From Prorocentrum cordatum (lineage: Eukaryota; Sar; Dinophyceae; Prorocentrales; Prorocentraceae): a DNA stretch of 64,000 bases. Of this stretch, positions 22,956 through 33,041 are shown in pieces (position 1 is the first letter of the stretch; every line of letters starts with the position of its first letter). Position numbers and translations under genes: made by a program. Below the pieces are notes generated by a model that was not told the origin of the DNA, did no database searches, and saw only the letters and a list, made by a program, of their open reading frames with translations. The stretch is from assembly GCA_963575745.1 (NCBI GenBank), contig CAUYUJ010014360.1:441528-505527 (forward strand), given 5' to 3'.

Positions 22956-25900
22956 TCAAGCTGCTGCTCCGCCGCGCGTCCGCCCGTAGATGAGCAGAAA
23001 GAACACGTCCGATATGACCACGTCGGAGAGGGTGAACTCCGCCAGGAAGCTTGGCCAGGACGCCTGAAAGCTCTGCCAGGCCCTCTGCATGAGCGTCCAC
23101 CAGTCTTCCTGCAGCGCCACCGCTGTCATGCCGAAGAGGGGCACCGCGAAGAAGCCCCAGCCCCAGAGGAAGTACCAGCCCAGGCGGTGCCTGCCAGTCG
23201 CCGCGATGAAGGACAGCAGGCACAGCGGGAGGACCAGGAACGCGGCGTACCAGAGGACGATCTGGCTGTCCGCGGTTGCGATGTACGCAATTGTTGCTGG
23301 CAGCAAAGATAACCGGAACATGCACATGATGGTGGCCCACATGAGCGCGCCCACGGCCTTGCTGTTCTGCTTGTCCTCGGAGAGGAAGAAGCCGATGCGA
23401 AACAGCGTCCACGGGAGCGCGACGAGCATGGGCACAAAGTCCACGCCCGCCTGGGCGAGGAGCCCCGAGCCCAGGGCGGCCCGCATGGAGTCCGAGACGC
23501 CCTGGCAGAACCCGCTCCCGCAGTGCCCGAGCGTGGGGCCGAAGTCCAGCAGGCCGACGTAGTCGGGCAGGTTGAAGGCGAGCAAGGCGGCCGCGCACAG
23601 GAGCGTGCCCACGATGCCGCAGGTGCGGGAGCCGTCCAGCATCTTCCGCGCCGGCGCCCAGCCCTGGGAGCCCACCAGGTCCAGGACCGCGCCCGCCCCG
23701 AACGCCACCGCGCCGCAGCAGTTCAGGGCCAGCCTGAGGCCGCGGGCGCTGCCGTACTGGTCGACCAGGGGGGCCAGGAAAGAGTCGCTGCTGCGGCTGA
23801 CCTCGGCACCGTCCCCGACCATGCTGGAGATCATGGCGTTCACGTCGTCCCAAGGGCTGACCCTTTGGCAATGTCCCCAGTCCCGCAGCGTACTTACCAC
23901 CAGCCCGGTGGTGCCTAAGAGCAGGCACAGCCTCCTCCACTTGATCCTGGAGCCGTACGCGGCCGCATCCTGCGCCTCCTGCTTCTCGAGCAGCCACTCG
24001 TAGACCTCCAGGGCGCAGCGGCCGCCAGCAGAGCCGCCGCCGGCGGGGAGTGTCGCGGCGGCCACGGCGGCCGTCGCCGCGGCGGCGGGGCAGGCCTCCT
24101 GCGGGTCGGCCGCCGCGACGGCGACGGGGCGGCCGTCTGTGCCGAAACTCAGCAGCGGCTCCGGCAGCCCGCCCGGGGCAAGCGCCGCCTCCGCGGCGTC
24201 GGGGGCGGCCGCCTGGACGGCCGGGCGCGGCGGGCAGTCAACCCCGGGGAGCGACAGCGATACTTCCTGGACGGCGGTGGTGACGGCCGCCCAGGGCGAG
24301 TAGGCCGCGACCGCGGAGGAGACGGCCAGGAAGGGCGCGAGCCAGCCGTTCCCGATCGTGTACCCCAGGTAGGCGACCAGCACCGACTGGTAGGCGCCGA
24401 TGATGGCGCACAGGGCGGAGGCCGCCCCCGCGTGGCACGGCAGGCTGTCTGAGCAGATCAGGAACGAACACACGTTCAGGACCGTCCCGCCCAGTACGAT
24501 CTCGAAGAGGACGGTGGATATGTAGCCCGAGTGGAAGTACGTCATGGCGAGGACCACGGCGATGGTCTCGTGGGTCAGCAGCAGGCCCAGCAGGTAGGGC
24601 AAGACGGGCCCCACCTGGGCGCCGGCGCTCGCGCGGTGGTGGGCCACCGTGGTCGTGGCCACCGCGGGCACGATGCGCACGGTCATCAGGAAGGGCGCGA
24701 TCCACGTGAGCAGCAGGCGAATACTGAACTCGACGGATGCCGTCGCGGCGACGCCCCCCGACAGGAACCCCATCTCGCCCCCCTGCCCCTTGGCGGACTC
24801 GTACGCCTGGACGAAGTCCCGCTGCCAGAAGGTCAGCGCCAGCAGCGCCACGCCGGCCGTGCCCTCGAACAGCATGGCCGCCGAGCAGCGCCACCACGCC
24901 CTGCCCGGCCCCGCCGCCCTGGCGGGAACTGCAGGCGCGCCTGGCCCCGGGCGCGGCTCCAGGCCTACGAGGCCGCAGGCGAACTGGACCTTCGACAGCA
25001 GGGCCACAGCGACGAAGATGGCGAGCCCCGTGGACCGGGACACCTCCACGATGTGCTCCGCCCCGGTCATATCGAAGCCCTCCACGGAGAGCTGCTCCCG
25101 CATGCTTGCCAGCAGGCCGACCATGGGGTTCTTCCAGAACCACACGGCGCCGCAGGCAACGAGCAGCCACGCCTGCACACAGAGCCTGAGGAGGGCGCTC
25201 TGGAAGTGGGCGGCCCCCCCCTGCCAGCGGAGGTGCGCCCGCGGCAGCCTGCCGAGGCAGGCCGTGCAGGCCGACCCCGCGGAGGCGCGCCAGGAGGCGA
25301 GCACGCCGCGCGCCGTGCCGAGCGCGCGCTGCCCGCGGGCCAGCGACCCGCGTGCCAGCGCGCGCGGTGAGCCGCACGCGCCGCGCCGGCGCCTGGCAGC
25401 AGCCCAGCCGGCACCCAGCAGCGAGGACACCAGGACTGCCCCGAGCAGCGAGGCGAGGAGGGCTCCGTCCCCGGCCCTGCGGCTGGGCGACGGGCAGGCT
25501 CTCAAGATCGTGTACCGCGAGGGCGTGGTGACGAGAACCATCGAGAACCCAGACGAGTTGCCCAACGAATCGTTCTTCGGCACCGGCACGGCGTCCGTTC
25601 CCACGAGGCCTCGGATGGCGCACGTCTCGAGGGAGCAGTTCTCGCAGAAGAGGTCTGCCTTGAAGCCGCCCTGCCGTGGGAGAGCTGCGCAGGAGAGATT
25701 CCCACCTGCGCCGCACCGGGCGCAGCTGCTGCCGAGCCGCGTGGCGAACGTGGTCTGCGGCCGGGAGGACCCGGGTGCACCGTCCGTGGCCAGGAGCACC
25801 GCGCCCGTGTCCGGGTAGGCCTCCGATCCGCCAATGCAGGTCGAGCTGCCGTCGGGCACCTCGAGGAAGATCGACACCCCCCCGAGGCGAGTGCACGTTC

Positions 25901-28058
25901 GGGCCCGGAGGCTCAGCGTGGCACGACAGCCCTCGCAGGAGCCGTTCCGCAGGCCGCAGCCGGAGTGCAGGGCGAAGTCCTCGCCGTCGCCGTCAAGGAC
26001 GTAGGCGGGCCCCAGCTCCGAGAGCCCTCCAGCCTCCGTGCACTGCGACAAGTTCGCGGTCGCAAACCTGAAGGTGCCGCCCGGGCCGAAGCCGCACGCC
26101 GCGCCCGGGAAGGCGCCGAGCAGCACGGGCGCGCCGCTGCCGCCCGCGGCCCGCCGCGGGCGCCCGGCGGCGGGCGGGGCGCCGCCCCACGGCCGGATGC
26201 CCAGTGCGCCGAGCCGCGCGGCGGCGCCCGCCGCGGCGGCGTGCAGGCGGCGGCCCGCGGCGGCCAGCGGCCCGGGCGCGGCGGCCGCAGGCGGCCGGGG
26301 CCGCAGCTGCGGGGCCTCCCGCAGGGCCTCCGGGCACCGGAACCCCTGGCACTTCTGGTAGTAGCCGTACTCGTTGCAGGCGCAGTGCCACGAGACCTCC
26401 AGGTAGCCGGGGCCGCCGGAGGCCTCCGAGGGCACGGGGGCCACGGAGGGGTGCGGCACGAGCGGCGCCAGCGCGCAGGTCGTGCAGAACTTGATCGGCG
26501 TGTCCAGCAGCATCCTGTTGACCGCCGGCAAGCTCCTGCGCAGGGCGCCCAGCGACAGCGCCTTCAGCTGGCTCTGCGTCCCGATGAACCCGCTGGAGTT
26601 CATCCCCTCGAAGTGGGCGTCGCCCATCGAGCTGTTCCAGATCTGCACGACCAATCCGAGGGCCGTCTGGTCGTCCACCGAGGTCGGTCCGACCGTGTGG
26701 ACGGCCAGCTCCTGAGTGACGTTGGCGAACCTCGCGTCCAGCAGCTGGTAGCGCCTCGACGAATTGGAGGACTTCCTGTCCAGGCAGTCGACCTGCAGCC
26801 GCAGCGTCTGCTCGCGCATCTCGAACCCCCGGCGCGGGCCGCCCTTGATGAACGCGGTCGGCTGGGCCATGTCCATGTCGAAGAAGAGGTGCGCGTCCCG
26901 GACATCGCTCTCGTTCTTGGGGGAGAGGGCCCCTGAGTAGTGCAGCCCCTGCAGGACCATCGTGAGCAGCTGCGGTGCCGCCCGCACCCCGCCGAGCAGC
27001 ACCGCCTCGCCCGCCGCCGGGAGCGCGCGCGTGCGGGCCCAGCTCGTGTTCAGCGGCTGCGCATTGTGGCCGCCCGTCCACGGCTGGCCGGGGTCCGGGA
27101 ACCGCTGCGTCGTGCCGTTGGGCGCCGTGGCGGACACGGCGCAGCTGGCGTGAACCATGACGTAGCCGCGGGAAGAGGAGGTCGCGTTCGAGGGCACGAA
27201 CTGCGGCGAGTGGAGCTGGTAGGTCAGGTTGACGGCGTCCGGCCTGAGGGGGATGGTCTGGGGCAGGAACGCGCTCTGCAGGCTGCTGTCGATCCAGGAC
27301 TGCACGCTGGCTTGGGCTCTCTCTTGAATCTCCTGGTTTCCATCGACGCCGATCAGCCTCATGAACCAGTCCGCGCTACAACCCGACACATCGAAATTAT
27401 CGAGTGTGACGGTGGTGGTGGGAGTGAACTTCGCAGCCCCAGACTGATCAATGGTGACGCTGACGATACTTTCAACGATCAAGTCGCCTTCCAACTTTAT
27501 TTCGTCGTTGCAGATCGTGTCGGACCAGCAAACAATTCCAAAGCAGCAGCAAGTTTTGGAATGAACGTCGACGAATCCATATGCTCTGAAATAGAAGGCT
27601 GCCTGCAGCCTGAAGCGACCAGCCTCACCTGCTTGAGCATGCTCGATTAAGGCCCTGGGCGAAAAGTCGCCAGGCTCGCTGCAGACACGAGGATCTCCGT
27701 CTGGTGACACGACCTTAGTGCAAATCGATCGCCGCGCCAGATATGCTGGGGAATTCAGAATCGTCGTGGCTTTCACGCCGTACTTGTACACGGGGCCGAA
27801 ACCTCCGTCGTCAATGTCGTCGTCGTGGTATTCTTTGAACCTGTAGCTTGAGAACTCGCTCATGACCTCCTGCGGCAGACTCTCGTTGCGGAGAGGCAGG
27901 TCCTGCAGGAACTCCTCTGGCATGAAATACTGGACGTCGAACCCGATCGCGTCCCCGAGCAGCGCCTCGACATGCCGAAAGTCGAAACCGATCGCATCCC
28001 CAACCGACGATTCGACACCGCCAAGCGCGACGATGCCACAGGACAAGAGGCGAAGCAT
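22956..28058 (-). CDS. Large polytopic membrane protein with Cys-rich ectodomain (retrogene)
   Basis: 1,700 aa, one exon, no internal stop. The start is the first ATG after the DinoSL leader; the N-terminus (MLRLLSCGIVALGG) could be a weak signal peptide. Residues ~150-520 are an ectodomain with several N-glycosylation sequons. The part around ~180-260, with a CNDEIKLEG and CSADWF spacing followed by an amphipathic stretch, vaguely recalls BPI/LBP-type lipid-binding folds; that is inference only. Residues ~520-850 are Cys-rich (CTTCA, CACNEYGYYQKCQGFRCP, CARCGAGG, CENCSLETC), with a Pro/Ala-rich stretch near 590-640. From ~860 to 1,693 I count about 16 hydrophobic segments, grouped 860-1,260 and 1,370-1,693, with an Ala/Gly-rich loop between. 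It is probably a surface or endomembrane protein of unknown function; no transporter or channel signature was recognised. The parent, intron-bearing gene should be elsewhere. Confidence 0.9.
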   Translation of the reverse strand: MLRLLSCGIVALGGVESSVGDAIGFDFRHVEALLGDAIGFDVQYFMPEEFLQDLPLRNESLPQEVMSEFSSYRFKEYHDDDIDDGGFGPVYKYGVKATTILNSPAYLARRSICTKVVSPDGDPRVCSEPGDFSPRALIEHAQAGEAGRFRLQAAFYFRAYGFVDVHSKTCCCFGIVCWSDTICNDEIKLEGDLIVESIVSVTIDQSGAAKFTPTTTVTLDNFDVSGCSADWFMRLIGVDGNQEIQERAQASVQSWIDSSLQSAFLPQTIPLRPDAVNLTYQLHSPQFVPSNATSSSRGYVMVHASCAVSATAPNGTTQRFPDPGQPWTGGHNAQPLNTSWARTRALPAAGEAVLLGGVRAAPQLLTMVLQGLHYSGALSPKNESDVRDAHLFFDMDMAQPTAFIKGGPRRGFEMREQTLRLQVDCLDRKSSNSSRRYQLLDARFANVTQELAVHTVGPTSVDDQTALGLVVQIWNSSMGDAHFEGMNSSGFIGTQSQLKALSLGALRRSLPAVNRMLLDTPIKFCTTCALAPLVPHPSVAPVPSEASGGPGYLEVSWHCACNEYGYYQKCQGFRCPEALREAPQLRPRPPAAAAPGPLAAAGRRLHAAAAGAAARLGALGIRPWGGAPPAAGRPRRAAGGSGAPVLLGAFPGAACGFGPGGTFRFATANLSQCTEAGGLSELGPAYVLDGDGEDFALHSGCGLRNGSCEGCRATLSLRARTCTRLGGVSIFLEVPDGSSTCIGGSEAYPDTGAVLLATDGAPGSSRPQTTFATRLGSSCARCGAGGNLSCAALPRQGGFKADLFCENCSLETCAIRGLVGTDAVPVPKNDSLGNSSGFSMVLVTTPSRYTILRACPSPSRRAGDGALLASLLGAVLVSSLLGAGWAAARRRRGACGSPRALARGSLARGQRALGTARGVLASWRASAGSACTACLGRLPRAHLRWQGGAAHFQSALLRLCVQAWLLVACGAVWFWKNPMVGLLASMREQLSVEGFDMTGAEHIVEVSRSTGLAIFVAVALLSKVQFACGLVGLEPRPGPGAPAVPARAAGPGRAWWRCSAAMLFEGTAGVALLALTFWQRDFVQAYESAKGQGGEMGFLSGGVAATASVEFSIRLLLTWIAPFLMTVRIVPAVATTTVAHHRASAGAQVGPVLPYLLGLLLTHETIAVVLAMTYFHSGYISTVLFEIVLGGTVLNVCSFLICSDSLPCHAGAASALCAIIGAYQSVLVAYLGYTIGNGWLAPFLAVSSAVAAYSPWAAVTTAVQEVSLSLPGVDCPPRPAVQAAAPDAAEAALAPGGLPEPLLSFGTDGRPVAVAAADPQEACPAAAATAAVAAATLPAGGGSAGGRCALEVYEWLLEKQEAQDAAAYGSRIKWRRLCLLLGTTGLVVSTLRDWGHCQRVSPWDDVNAMISSMVGDGAEVSRSSDSFLAPLVDQYGSARGLRLALNCCGAVAFGAGAVLDLVGSQGWAPARKMLDGSRTCGIVGTLLCAAALLAFNLPDYVGLLDFGPTLGHCGSGFCQGVSDSMRAALGSGLLAQAGVDFVPMLVALPWTLFRIGFFLSEDKQNSKAVGALMWATIMCMFRLSLLPATIAYIATADSQIVLWYAAFLVLPLCLLSFIAATGRHRLGWYFLWGWGFFAVPLFGMTAVALQEDWWTLMQRAWQSFQASWPSFLAEFTLSDVVISDVFFLLIYGRTRGGAAA

Positions 28059-28115
28059 GCACCGCGGCGGTCCGGCCGCGGGGCGCCGACGGCTACCCTC
28101 AATATGAGGCCCGCG

Positions 28116-28137
28116 CTTGAGCCAAAATGGCTACGGA
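28116..28137 (-). promoter_or_regulatory. Relict dinoflagellate spliced leader (DinoSL)
   Basis: The minus strand reads T followed by CCGTAGCCATTTTGGCTCAA and G, matching the 22-nt DinoSL (first base degenerate) with no mismatch. It lies 57 nt upstream of the ATG and one base from the target duplication. In cells this sequence is added to mRNAs by trans-splicing, so its presence in the genome marks a reverse-transcribed mRNA. Confidence 0.95.
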
Positions 28138-28138
28138 G

Positions 28139-28158
28139 AAAATACGTGGGTCCCTTTC
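28139..28158. repeat. Target-site duplication, right copy
   Basis: Identical over 20 bp to 22631-22650. The array continues with GCGCCATAGCGGAACAGG. Confidence 0.85.
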
Positions 28159-28289
28159 GCGCCATAGCGGAACAGGCGTGAAAACACGTGGGCCCCTGTC
28201 GCCCCTGACCGGAACAAGCGTGAAAACACGTGAGTCCTTATCGCCCCAGAACGGACCAAGCGTGAAAATACGTGTGTCCTTTTCGCCGC

Positions 28290-28460
28290 AGGAGGCCTCC
28301 CCAGGATGGCGCAAGAGGCTTTCCCAGGGCCCCAGGACGGAACGTGTCAAGTTGTTACACATTTGGTGCCAATTCGTTGATTTGTTTTGCCCTCCAAACT
28401 CTTGAGGGCCAGTCGACCACATGTGGAATATCCCCTGATGGGTAGCCCAAATACGTGAAA
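28290..28460 (+). repeat. Composite spacer, copy 3
   Basis: AGGACGGAACGTGTCAAGTT, TTACACATTTGGTGCC, TTGATTTGTTTTGCC, GGCCAGTCGACCACATGTGG, ATATCCCCTGATGGGTAGCC; same order as 22380-22560. Confidence 0.65.
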
Positions 28461-29399
28461 CACGTGGGTCCCTTTCGCCCCAGAGCGGACCAAGCTTGAA
28501 AACACGTGGGCCCCTTTCGCGCCAGAGCGAAACAAACCTGAAAACATGTGGGTCCCTTTCGCGCCAGAGCGGAACAAGCGTGAAAGCACGAGGGTCCCTT
28601 TCGCGCCAGAGCGGAACAATCGTGAAAGCACGTGGGTCCCCTTCACCCCAGTGCTGAACAAGCTTGAAAACACGTTGGGCCCTGTCGCCCCAGAGAGGGA
28701 CAAGCCTGCAAACACGTGTTCCCTGCGCCTGGGCGGAACAAGCATGAAAACACATGGGGCCCTTTTGCGCGCGAGCGGAACAAGCATGAAAACACGTGTG
28801 CCCCTTTCGCGCCAGAGCGGAACAAGTGTGAAAACACGTGGGCCCCTGTCACATCAGAGCTGAACAAGTGTACAAACACGTGGGCCCCTTTCGCGCCAGA
28901 GCGGAACAAGCTTGAAATTACGTGTGCCCCTTTCGCGCCAGAGCGGAACAAGTGTGAAAACACGTGGGCCCCTGTCACATCAGAGCTGAACAAGTGTACA
29001 AACACGTGGGCCCCTTTCGCGCCAGAGCGGAACAAGCTTGAAATCACGTGGGTCCCTTTCGCGCCAGAGCGAAACAAACGTAGAAACACGTGGGTACATG
29101 TCACGCCAGAGCGGAACAAGCGTGAAAGCACGCGGGTCCTTTTCGCGCCAGAGCGGAACAAGTGCAAAACTACGTGAATCCCTTTCGCGCCAGACCGGAA
29201 CAAGCGTGAAAACACGTGGGCCCCTTTCGCTCCAGAGCGGAAGGAGAACAAGCGTGAAAACACTTGGGCCTCTTCCGTCCCAGAGCGGAACAAGTGCAAA
29301 ACACGTGGGCCCCTTTCGCCCCAGTGCAAAACAACCGTGAAAGCACGTGGGTTTCTTTCGCCCCAAAGCGGAACAGACGTGGAAACACACTGCTTCAGC

Positions 29400-29655
29400 T
29401 CAGGGCAACCATGTTAGATACCCTTCTGGGTGGCCTGGACACATAAAAACACGTGCTTCCAGCGAGTGGCCTCCATTTTAGATAACCCGTTGGGTGGCCT
29501 GGGCATGTAAAACACGTGTTTCCAGCAAGGGGCACATGGCAACCATCTTAGATACCCCCCTGGGTGGCCTGGACACATGAAATCTCGTGGCTCCATCTGA
29601 AGAAAGACAACCATGTTAGATACCCCCTCTTGGCGACCTGTGCATGTGAAAACTG
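29400..29655 (+). repeat. GTTAGATACCCCCTGGGTGG tandem units
   Basis: Four to five degenerate 60-70-bp units with CATGTTAGATACCC, TGGGTGGCCTGGACACATAA and CACGTG. They resemble both the composite spacer and the 3' half of the 75-bp unit. Confidence 0.6.
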
Positions 29656-29664
29656 GCATTTCTC

Positions 29665-29830
29665 CTCGACCAATTTGTATAACATAGGCGTTTCGCTAGG
29701 GACACATCCTCAATCTGTTAATTCGCCTGCACTACTCGAACAGGTTCGCCGGCCCTACGCAATTCGAAGCCCGATATCAAGTTTACGTGCTAAAAAGGAA
29801 CCCTGGGCCGGCGCCCTTTCCAGGAAACGT
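29665..29830 (+). repeat. Array-edge module type B, copy 3
   Basis: GGCGTTTCGCTAGGGACA, TCAATCTGTTAATTCGCC, CGCCGGCCCTACG, AAAGGAACCCTGGGCCG, CCTTTCCAGGAA; a shortened copy of the 10085-10420 module. Confidence 0.55.
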
Positions 29831-30029
29831 ACACCGCAAGGAGGAGGCGGCGGCGGAGGCGCAGGAGCAGAGGGATTGAGCAAGCGGAGGATGAGGTGAA
29901 AGAGGAGCACGAGGAGGAGGGTGAGTGGAACGGAGGGAGGAGGGGAGGTTTGGGCTGGACACCTCGCGAGCAGGGCTGGGCCTTCCAGCATCGAGCGTTG
30001 GTGGGAAGACCCGGCGCCGCCCGGCGGCA

Positions 30030-30175
30030 CGCGGCTCCTCCTCCTCCTCCTCCTCCTCCTCCTCCTCCTCCTCCTNNNNNNNNNNNNNNNNNNNNNNNNN
30101 NNNNNNNNNNNNNNNNNNNNNNNNNNNNNNNNNNNNNNNNNNNNNNNNNNNNNNNNNNNNNNNNNNNNNNNNNNN
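30030..30175. other. CTC microsatellite and 100-N scaffold gap
   Basis: A CTC tract leads into exactly 100 N (30076-30175). ORFs across it are meaningless. The stretch 30180-30530 has no recognisable gene. Confidence 0.95.
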
Positions 30176-30919
30176 GAGGCGTCGGCTGGGCGAGCGACGC
30201 CGTTCCCAAAGACCCCCCCTGAGCTGGTGGCACTCCGTGCTGGGCACTCATCTGGGGGCGCGCCCGGAACGGGGTGCCACCCGCTCGGCGAGAGGGAGCG
30301 GCCGGCCCCCCTCGCTGTGCGGTGGTGGCTCTTTCTTCTCTGGCGATGTATAGATTTGAGAATAACAATCCTATCATTGACTTCAAGATGCGTTTAACAT
30401 GTATAAAACATGTTCTAATAACAATGTTTCGAACATGCATTTACGTATAAACAAATGTTTGGAGCATCTTTTAGTCATCTGGAAATGATTTGGCAGCATG
30501 CTTCCCCTCCATTATAATCGACTTCCACAACTATAGATGAGGCCCGCGCCTTCTTAGAAGCAGCCTCCTTCTCAGCCTTCCCCACTCCCCCCCACCCCAA
30601 TCTGCGCATTGCCGACCTCCCCTCCCCTGCCCTCCCTGGACGAGGCCCCTCCGTTCGGCTGCGTGCAGGCGGTGGCCCTCGGCAAGAATGAGCCTCTGTG
30701 CGCGGGCTGTCGATCATTGCGCGCGGCGCGGAAGTTGGGTGAGCCTCCATAGGGGGCCTCTGTGGAACTCCGCGGTCCTATCAGAAACGCGATTTCGACC
30801 AGACTTCGTCCAGATTCCGACCCCCCTCTTCACACTTTCGCCCGGATGTCGTCCAGACGTCGTCCAGACGTCGACCAGATCCGATGAAATCTGGACGACC
30901 CCCCACCAGACTGGAAGGA

Positions 30920-31028
30920 CTTCTGGCACCCTGTGAAGCCCCATGAAGGACAGCCCAACAGCATCAGCGGCCTGTGCGCTTGGGTTTGACCCACCCGCGC
31001 GCTCTTCCAAAAACGCGCACCGAAGGTC
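30920..31028 (-). mobile_element. Small MITE family 3, inverted partial copy
   Basis: Contains the reverse complement of the 21203-21337 interior (CGCTTGGGTTTGACCC) and ends GCGCACCGAAGGTCA. The other end is degenerate. Confidence 0.4.
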
Positions 31029-31254
31029 ATTTTCTGGGACGAGGCGCTATTGCGCGCAACTGGCTCTGGTGGGAGGCAGGGCAGGGGGCCGGCCCCGTGT
31101 GAGATCAGGCACGGGAGCTGGGCAAGACAGGAAGCGGGAGCGGACGAACCCTATATGGCCCCCTCGTCCTCCTCCCGCTTTTGTGTTTGCCCACCCTCCT
31201 GTCTGTAGTCCACACCGCTGAGATTACCTCATTCCCTTCGCTGCAGTCCTGGCA

Positions 31255-31640
31255 GATGCCCCAGACGGGAACCCCCCCTTGGCCCCCAGGAGAGGAACAA
31301 TCTATGACACACAACACGCGTTTCGCTCGAGACATTCTCAATAACTTCTGCCAAACAAGCGTTTCGCTCGAGACATCCGCACCAAACGAAAATATCTACT
31401 TTACCATGTGTTTTATCTATCGGAATTTCTAAAACCAGCGTTGCGCTCGGGACATCATCAACTTTTGAATTCGCCGGCCTTACGCGACCCCGTCATTTAT
31501 CGCAGAATAACTTCGCCGGCCCTGCCCAAGTCGAGGCCAGGCTAAAAGAAAACCCTGTGCCCAGGCCCTTTCCTGGAAAAGACAACCCTGGGCCCAGGGA
31601 AACAGCTCAAAGGGAACCCTGGGCCCAGGCCCTTTCCTGG
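31255..31640 (+). repeat. Array-edge module type B, copy 4
   Basis: CCCCCAGGAGAGGAACAATC, GCGTTTCGCTCGAGACAT (twice), TTTATCTATCGGAATTTCTA, GTTGCGCTCGGGACATCATC, GAATTCGCCGGCC, CGCCGGCCCTGCCCAAGTCG, and AGAAAACCCTGTGCCCAGGC. The last motif is duplicated. Confidence 0.65.
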
Positions 31641-31841
31641 AACACAAATGCCACGGGTCTTACCTAGTTATATACAGCGCAACTCGTTTCGCTGGCGCTC
31701 TTCAAATCGAGGCCTGGGATTATCCTGTGGACGCCCGAAATGGGTATGGAAAAAAATGGATACAATGCCCTGGTCAGCAGTGCCCCGGTTCCGGGGGCCC
31801 TGACCGCATCGGCTGCACGCAAGAATGACCTTAGGCAAGAT

Positions 31842-31957
31842 TGACCTTCGGTGCGCGACTTGGGGGGGGGGGGGGGGGCAAACCCGAACGCGCCATCCGC
31901 TGCTGTAACATCGCACTCGGCCATCTGGGGGCCCCCTGGTGCCTGCACTGAAGGTCA
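31842..31957 (+). mobile_element. Small MITE family 3, copy 2
   Basis: TGACCTTCGGTGC at 31842-31854 and GCACTGAAGGTCA at 31945-31957 are inverted with one mismatch. A 16-17-base G run lies inside. The stretch 31960-32620 shows no recognisable gene. Confidence 0.55.
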
Positions 31958-32627
31958 CCCTGGTTTGGACGCCCGAAATGGGTACGAACAGATGTTGTCC
32001 CAAACCGACAGCGGCCGCTGTTGGGCAGGCGGCCTTCTGTCTCGAGTGGACACAGGCCGCGGCGGCGTGGACAGCGAATCCCGTTCAAAACGAACAGGAA
32101 CTGCTGTTGTGCATTGTACCCATTCTTTCCGTACCCATTTCGGGCGTCCAGATACCCACTAAAAGTGCTCTGGGCCGACGGCCTTACCAGGAGTGGACAG
32201 TGTCCAGCAAACTGCCCGGTAATCATGACAAAACCGCAGCGACAACTGCTCACTGGAGTGGCAAATACGCAGGCGACGCGTCCAATCCAGGTGCAGCGCG
32301 TGGCCAGAGCAGCTGGCCAGCATCGATCGAGGATGACAGTGCTGCAAGGACTTCTGCTCGTTGCGAATGGCTTGGGAGGCTCGAGAGCTATGCGGCCCGC
32401 AGGGCGCCCACCCATGGGCAAAGGCTTGATGGAGGCAAGCAGTTATGCCCCTGGCTCGGTGGGGAAGACGGCGAGGACTGAGGGGAGAAGGCAGACGGGA
32501 AGCTGAAAGCTCATCGAGGAAGCAGTCTGAGGAGACGGCAGCAGGAGGAGGATGACGACGAGAGGAGGGCAGAGGAAGGGGAGGGACGACCTTACGATGT
32601 TCCGGGGCGTGATGGGCCCACTGATCC

Positions 32628-32840
32628 AAGGCCTCCCAGATGGGGTCGGAACAGATGGGGGTCGGAGGGTCGCGCCGCGGAGCCGGTGTATGGCCGATGC
32701 TGCATCGGAGCTGCACCGGCGACTCCGGCGCGGAAAAAATCTGGCTCCACAGCGAGCCGCATCGCCGATGCACAGGTGACGCGGAGCGATCTTTCGACCC
32801 CACGTACTCTGACCCCATCTGGGAGCCCCCGACCCAAGGC
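32628..32840. mobile_element. Inverted-repeat element with GCATCGG-type core, copy 1
   Basis: Arms contain AGGCCTCCCAGATGGGGTCG at the left and the inverted TCTGACCCCATCTGGGAG at 32808-32825. The interior has GCCGATGCTGCATCGG and GCCGCATCGCCGATGCA. It is related to 33437-33683. Confidence 0.6.
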
Positions 32841-32921
32841 CTCAAGGAGGGGTGAGGAGGGATGGAGCAGGCGGAGGGAGGGTAGAAAAACAACAACTAT
32901 GTAAGCAGAAAGTTTTGGGGG

Positions 32922-33041
32922 GTCCGCGCAGATCTCCTGGATCGGCGCTGGACCCCCTTCCTTGGCGCGCGGAGCGCGCCAAGGGCGGCGTCGGAGGCGC
33001 AGCCAGGGGGGCCCAGGCGCCGATCCAATAAATCCGTGCGG
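32922..33041. mobile_element. Foldback element family 4, copy 1
   Basis: The whole ~120 bp folds on itself: GGTCCGCGCAGATCTCCTGG at the left pairs with the right end, which inverted reads GGTCCGCACGGATTTATTGG. The inner palindrome GGCGCGCGGAGCGCGCC lies near the centre. A sister copy lies at 33280-33400. Confidence 0.7.

Larger units (their letters stand above)
22651..28138 (-). mobile_element. Processed retrogene insertion (SL-trans-spliced mRNA copy)
   Basis: A 5.49-kb insert has, on the minus strand, a 5' DinoSL (28116-28137), a 57-nt leader, an intronless 1,700-codon ORF, a ~300-nt 3' UTR and a poly(A) remnant. It is bounded by a perfect 20-bp direct repeat. Deleting the insert and one repeat copy joins the two halves of the 42-bp array with exactly 42 bp between CGCGCCA motifs. 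This matches target-primed integration of a mature dinoflagellate mRNA. Dinoflagellate genes carrying relict spliced leaders are an established phenomenon. Only one leader is visible, implying a single round of retroposition. Confidence 0.9.
28139..29400 (-). repeat. 42-bp tandem array, block 4 (reverse orientation)
   Basis: About 26 units of the family in inverse orientation to 1.2-3.7 kb (CCTTTCGCGCCAGAGCGGAA, then CAAGCGTGAAAACACGTGGG). A composite spacer (28290-28460) interrupts it. Confidence 0.9.

Noticed and set aside
23089-27650. Several 100-550-aa ORFs overlapping the 1,700-aa gene in other frames and on the plus strand
   Set aside because: Shadows produced by high GC; the 1,700-aa frame alone has hydrophobic segments, Cys patterns and a DinoSL upstream.
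22651-28138. Retrogene as an LTR or LINE element
   Set aside because: No reverse transcriptase, integrase or long terminal repeats; the coding region is a cellular-type membrane protein.
29783-30440. ORFs running through the N gap
   Set aside because: They span unknown sequence and CTC repeats.
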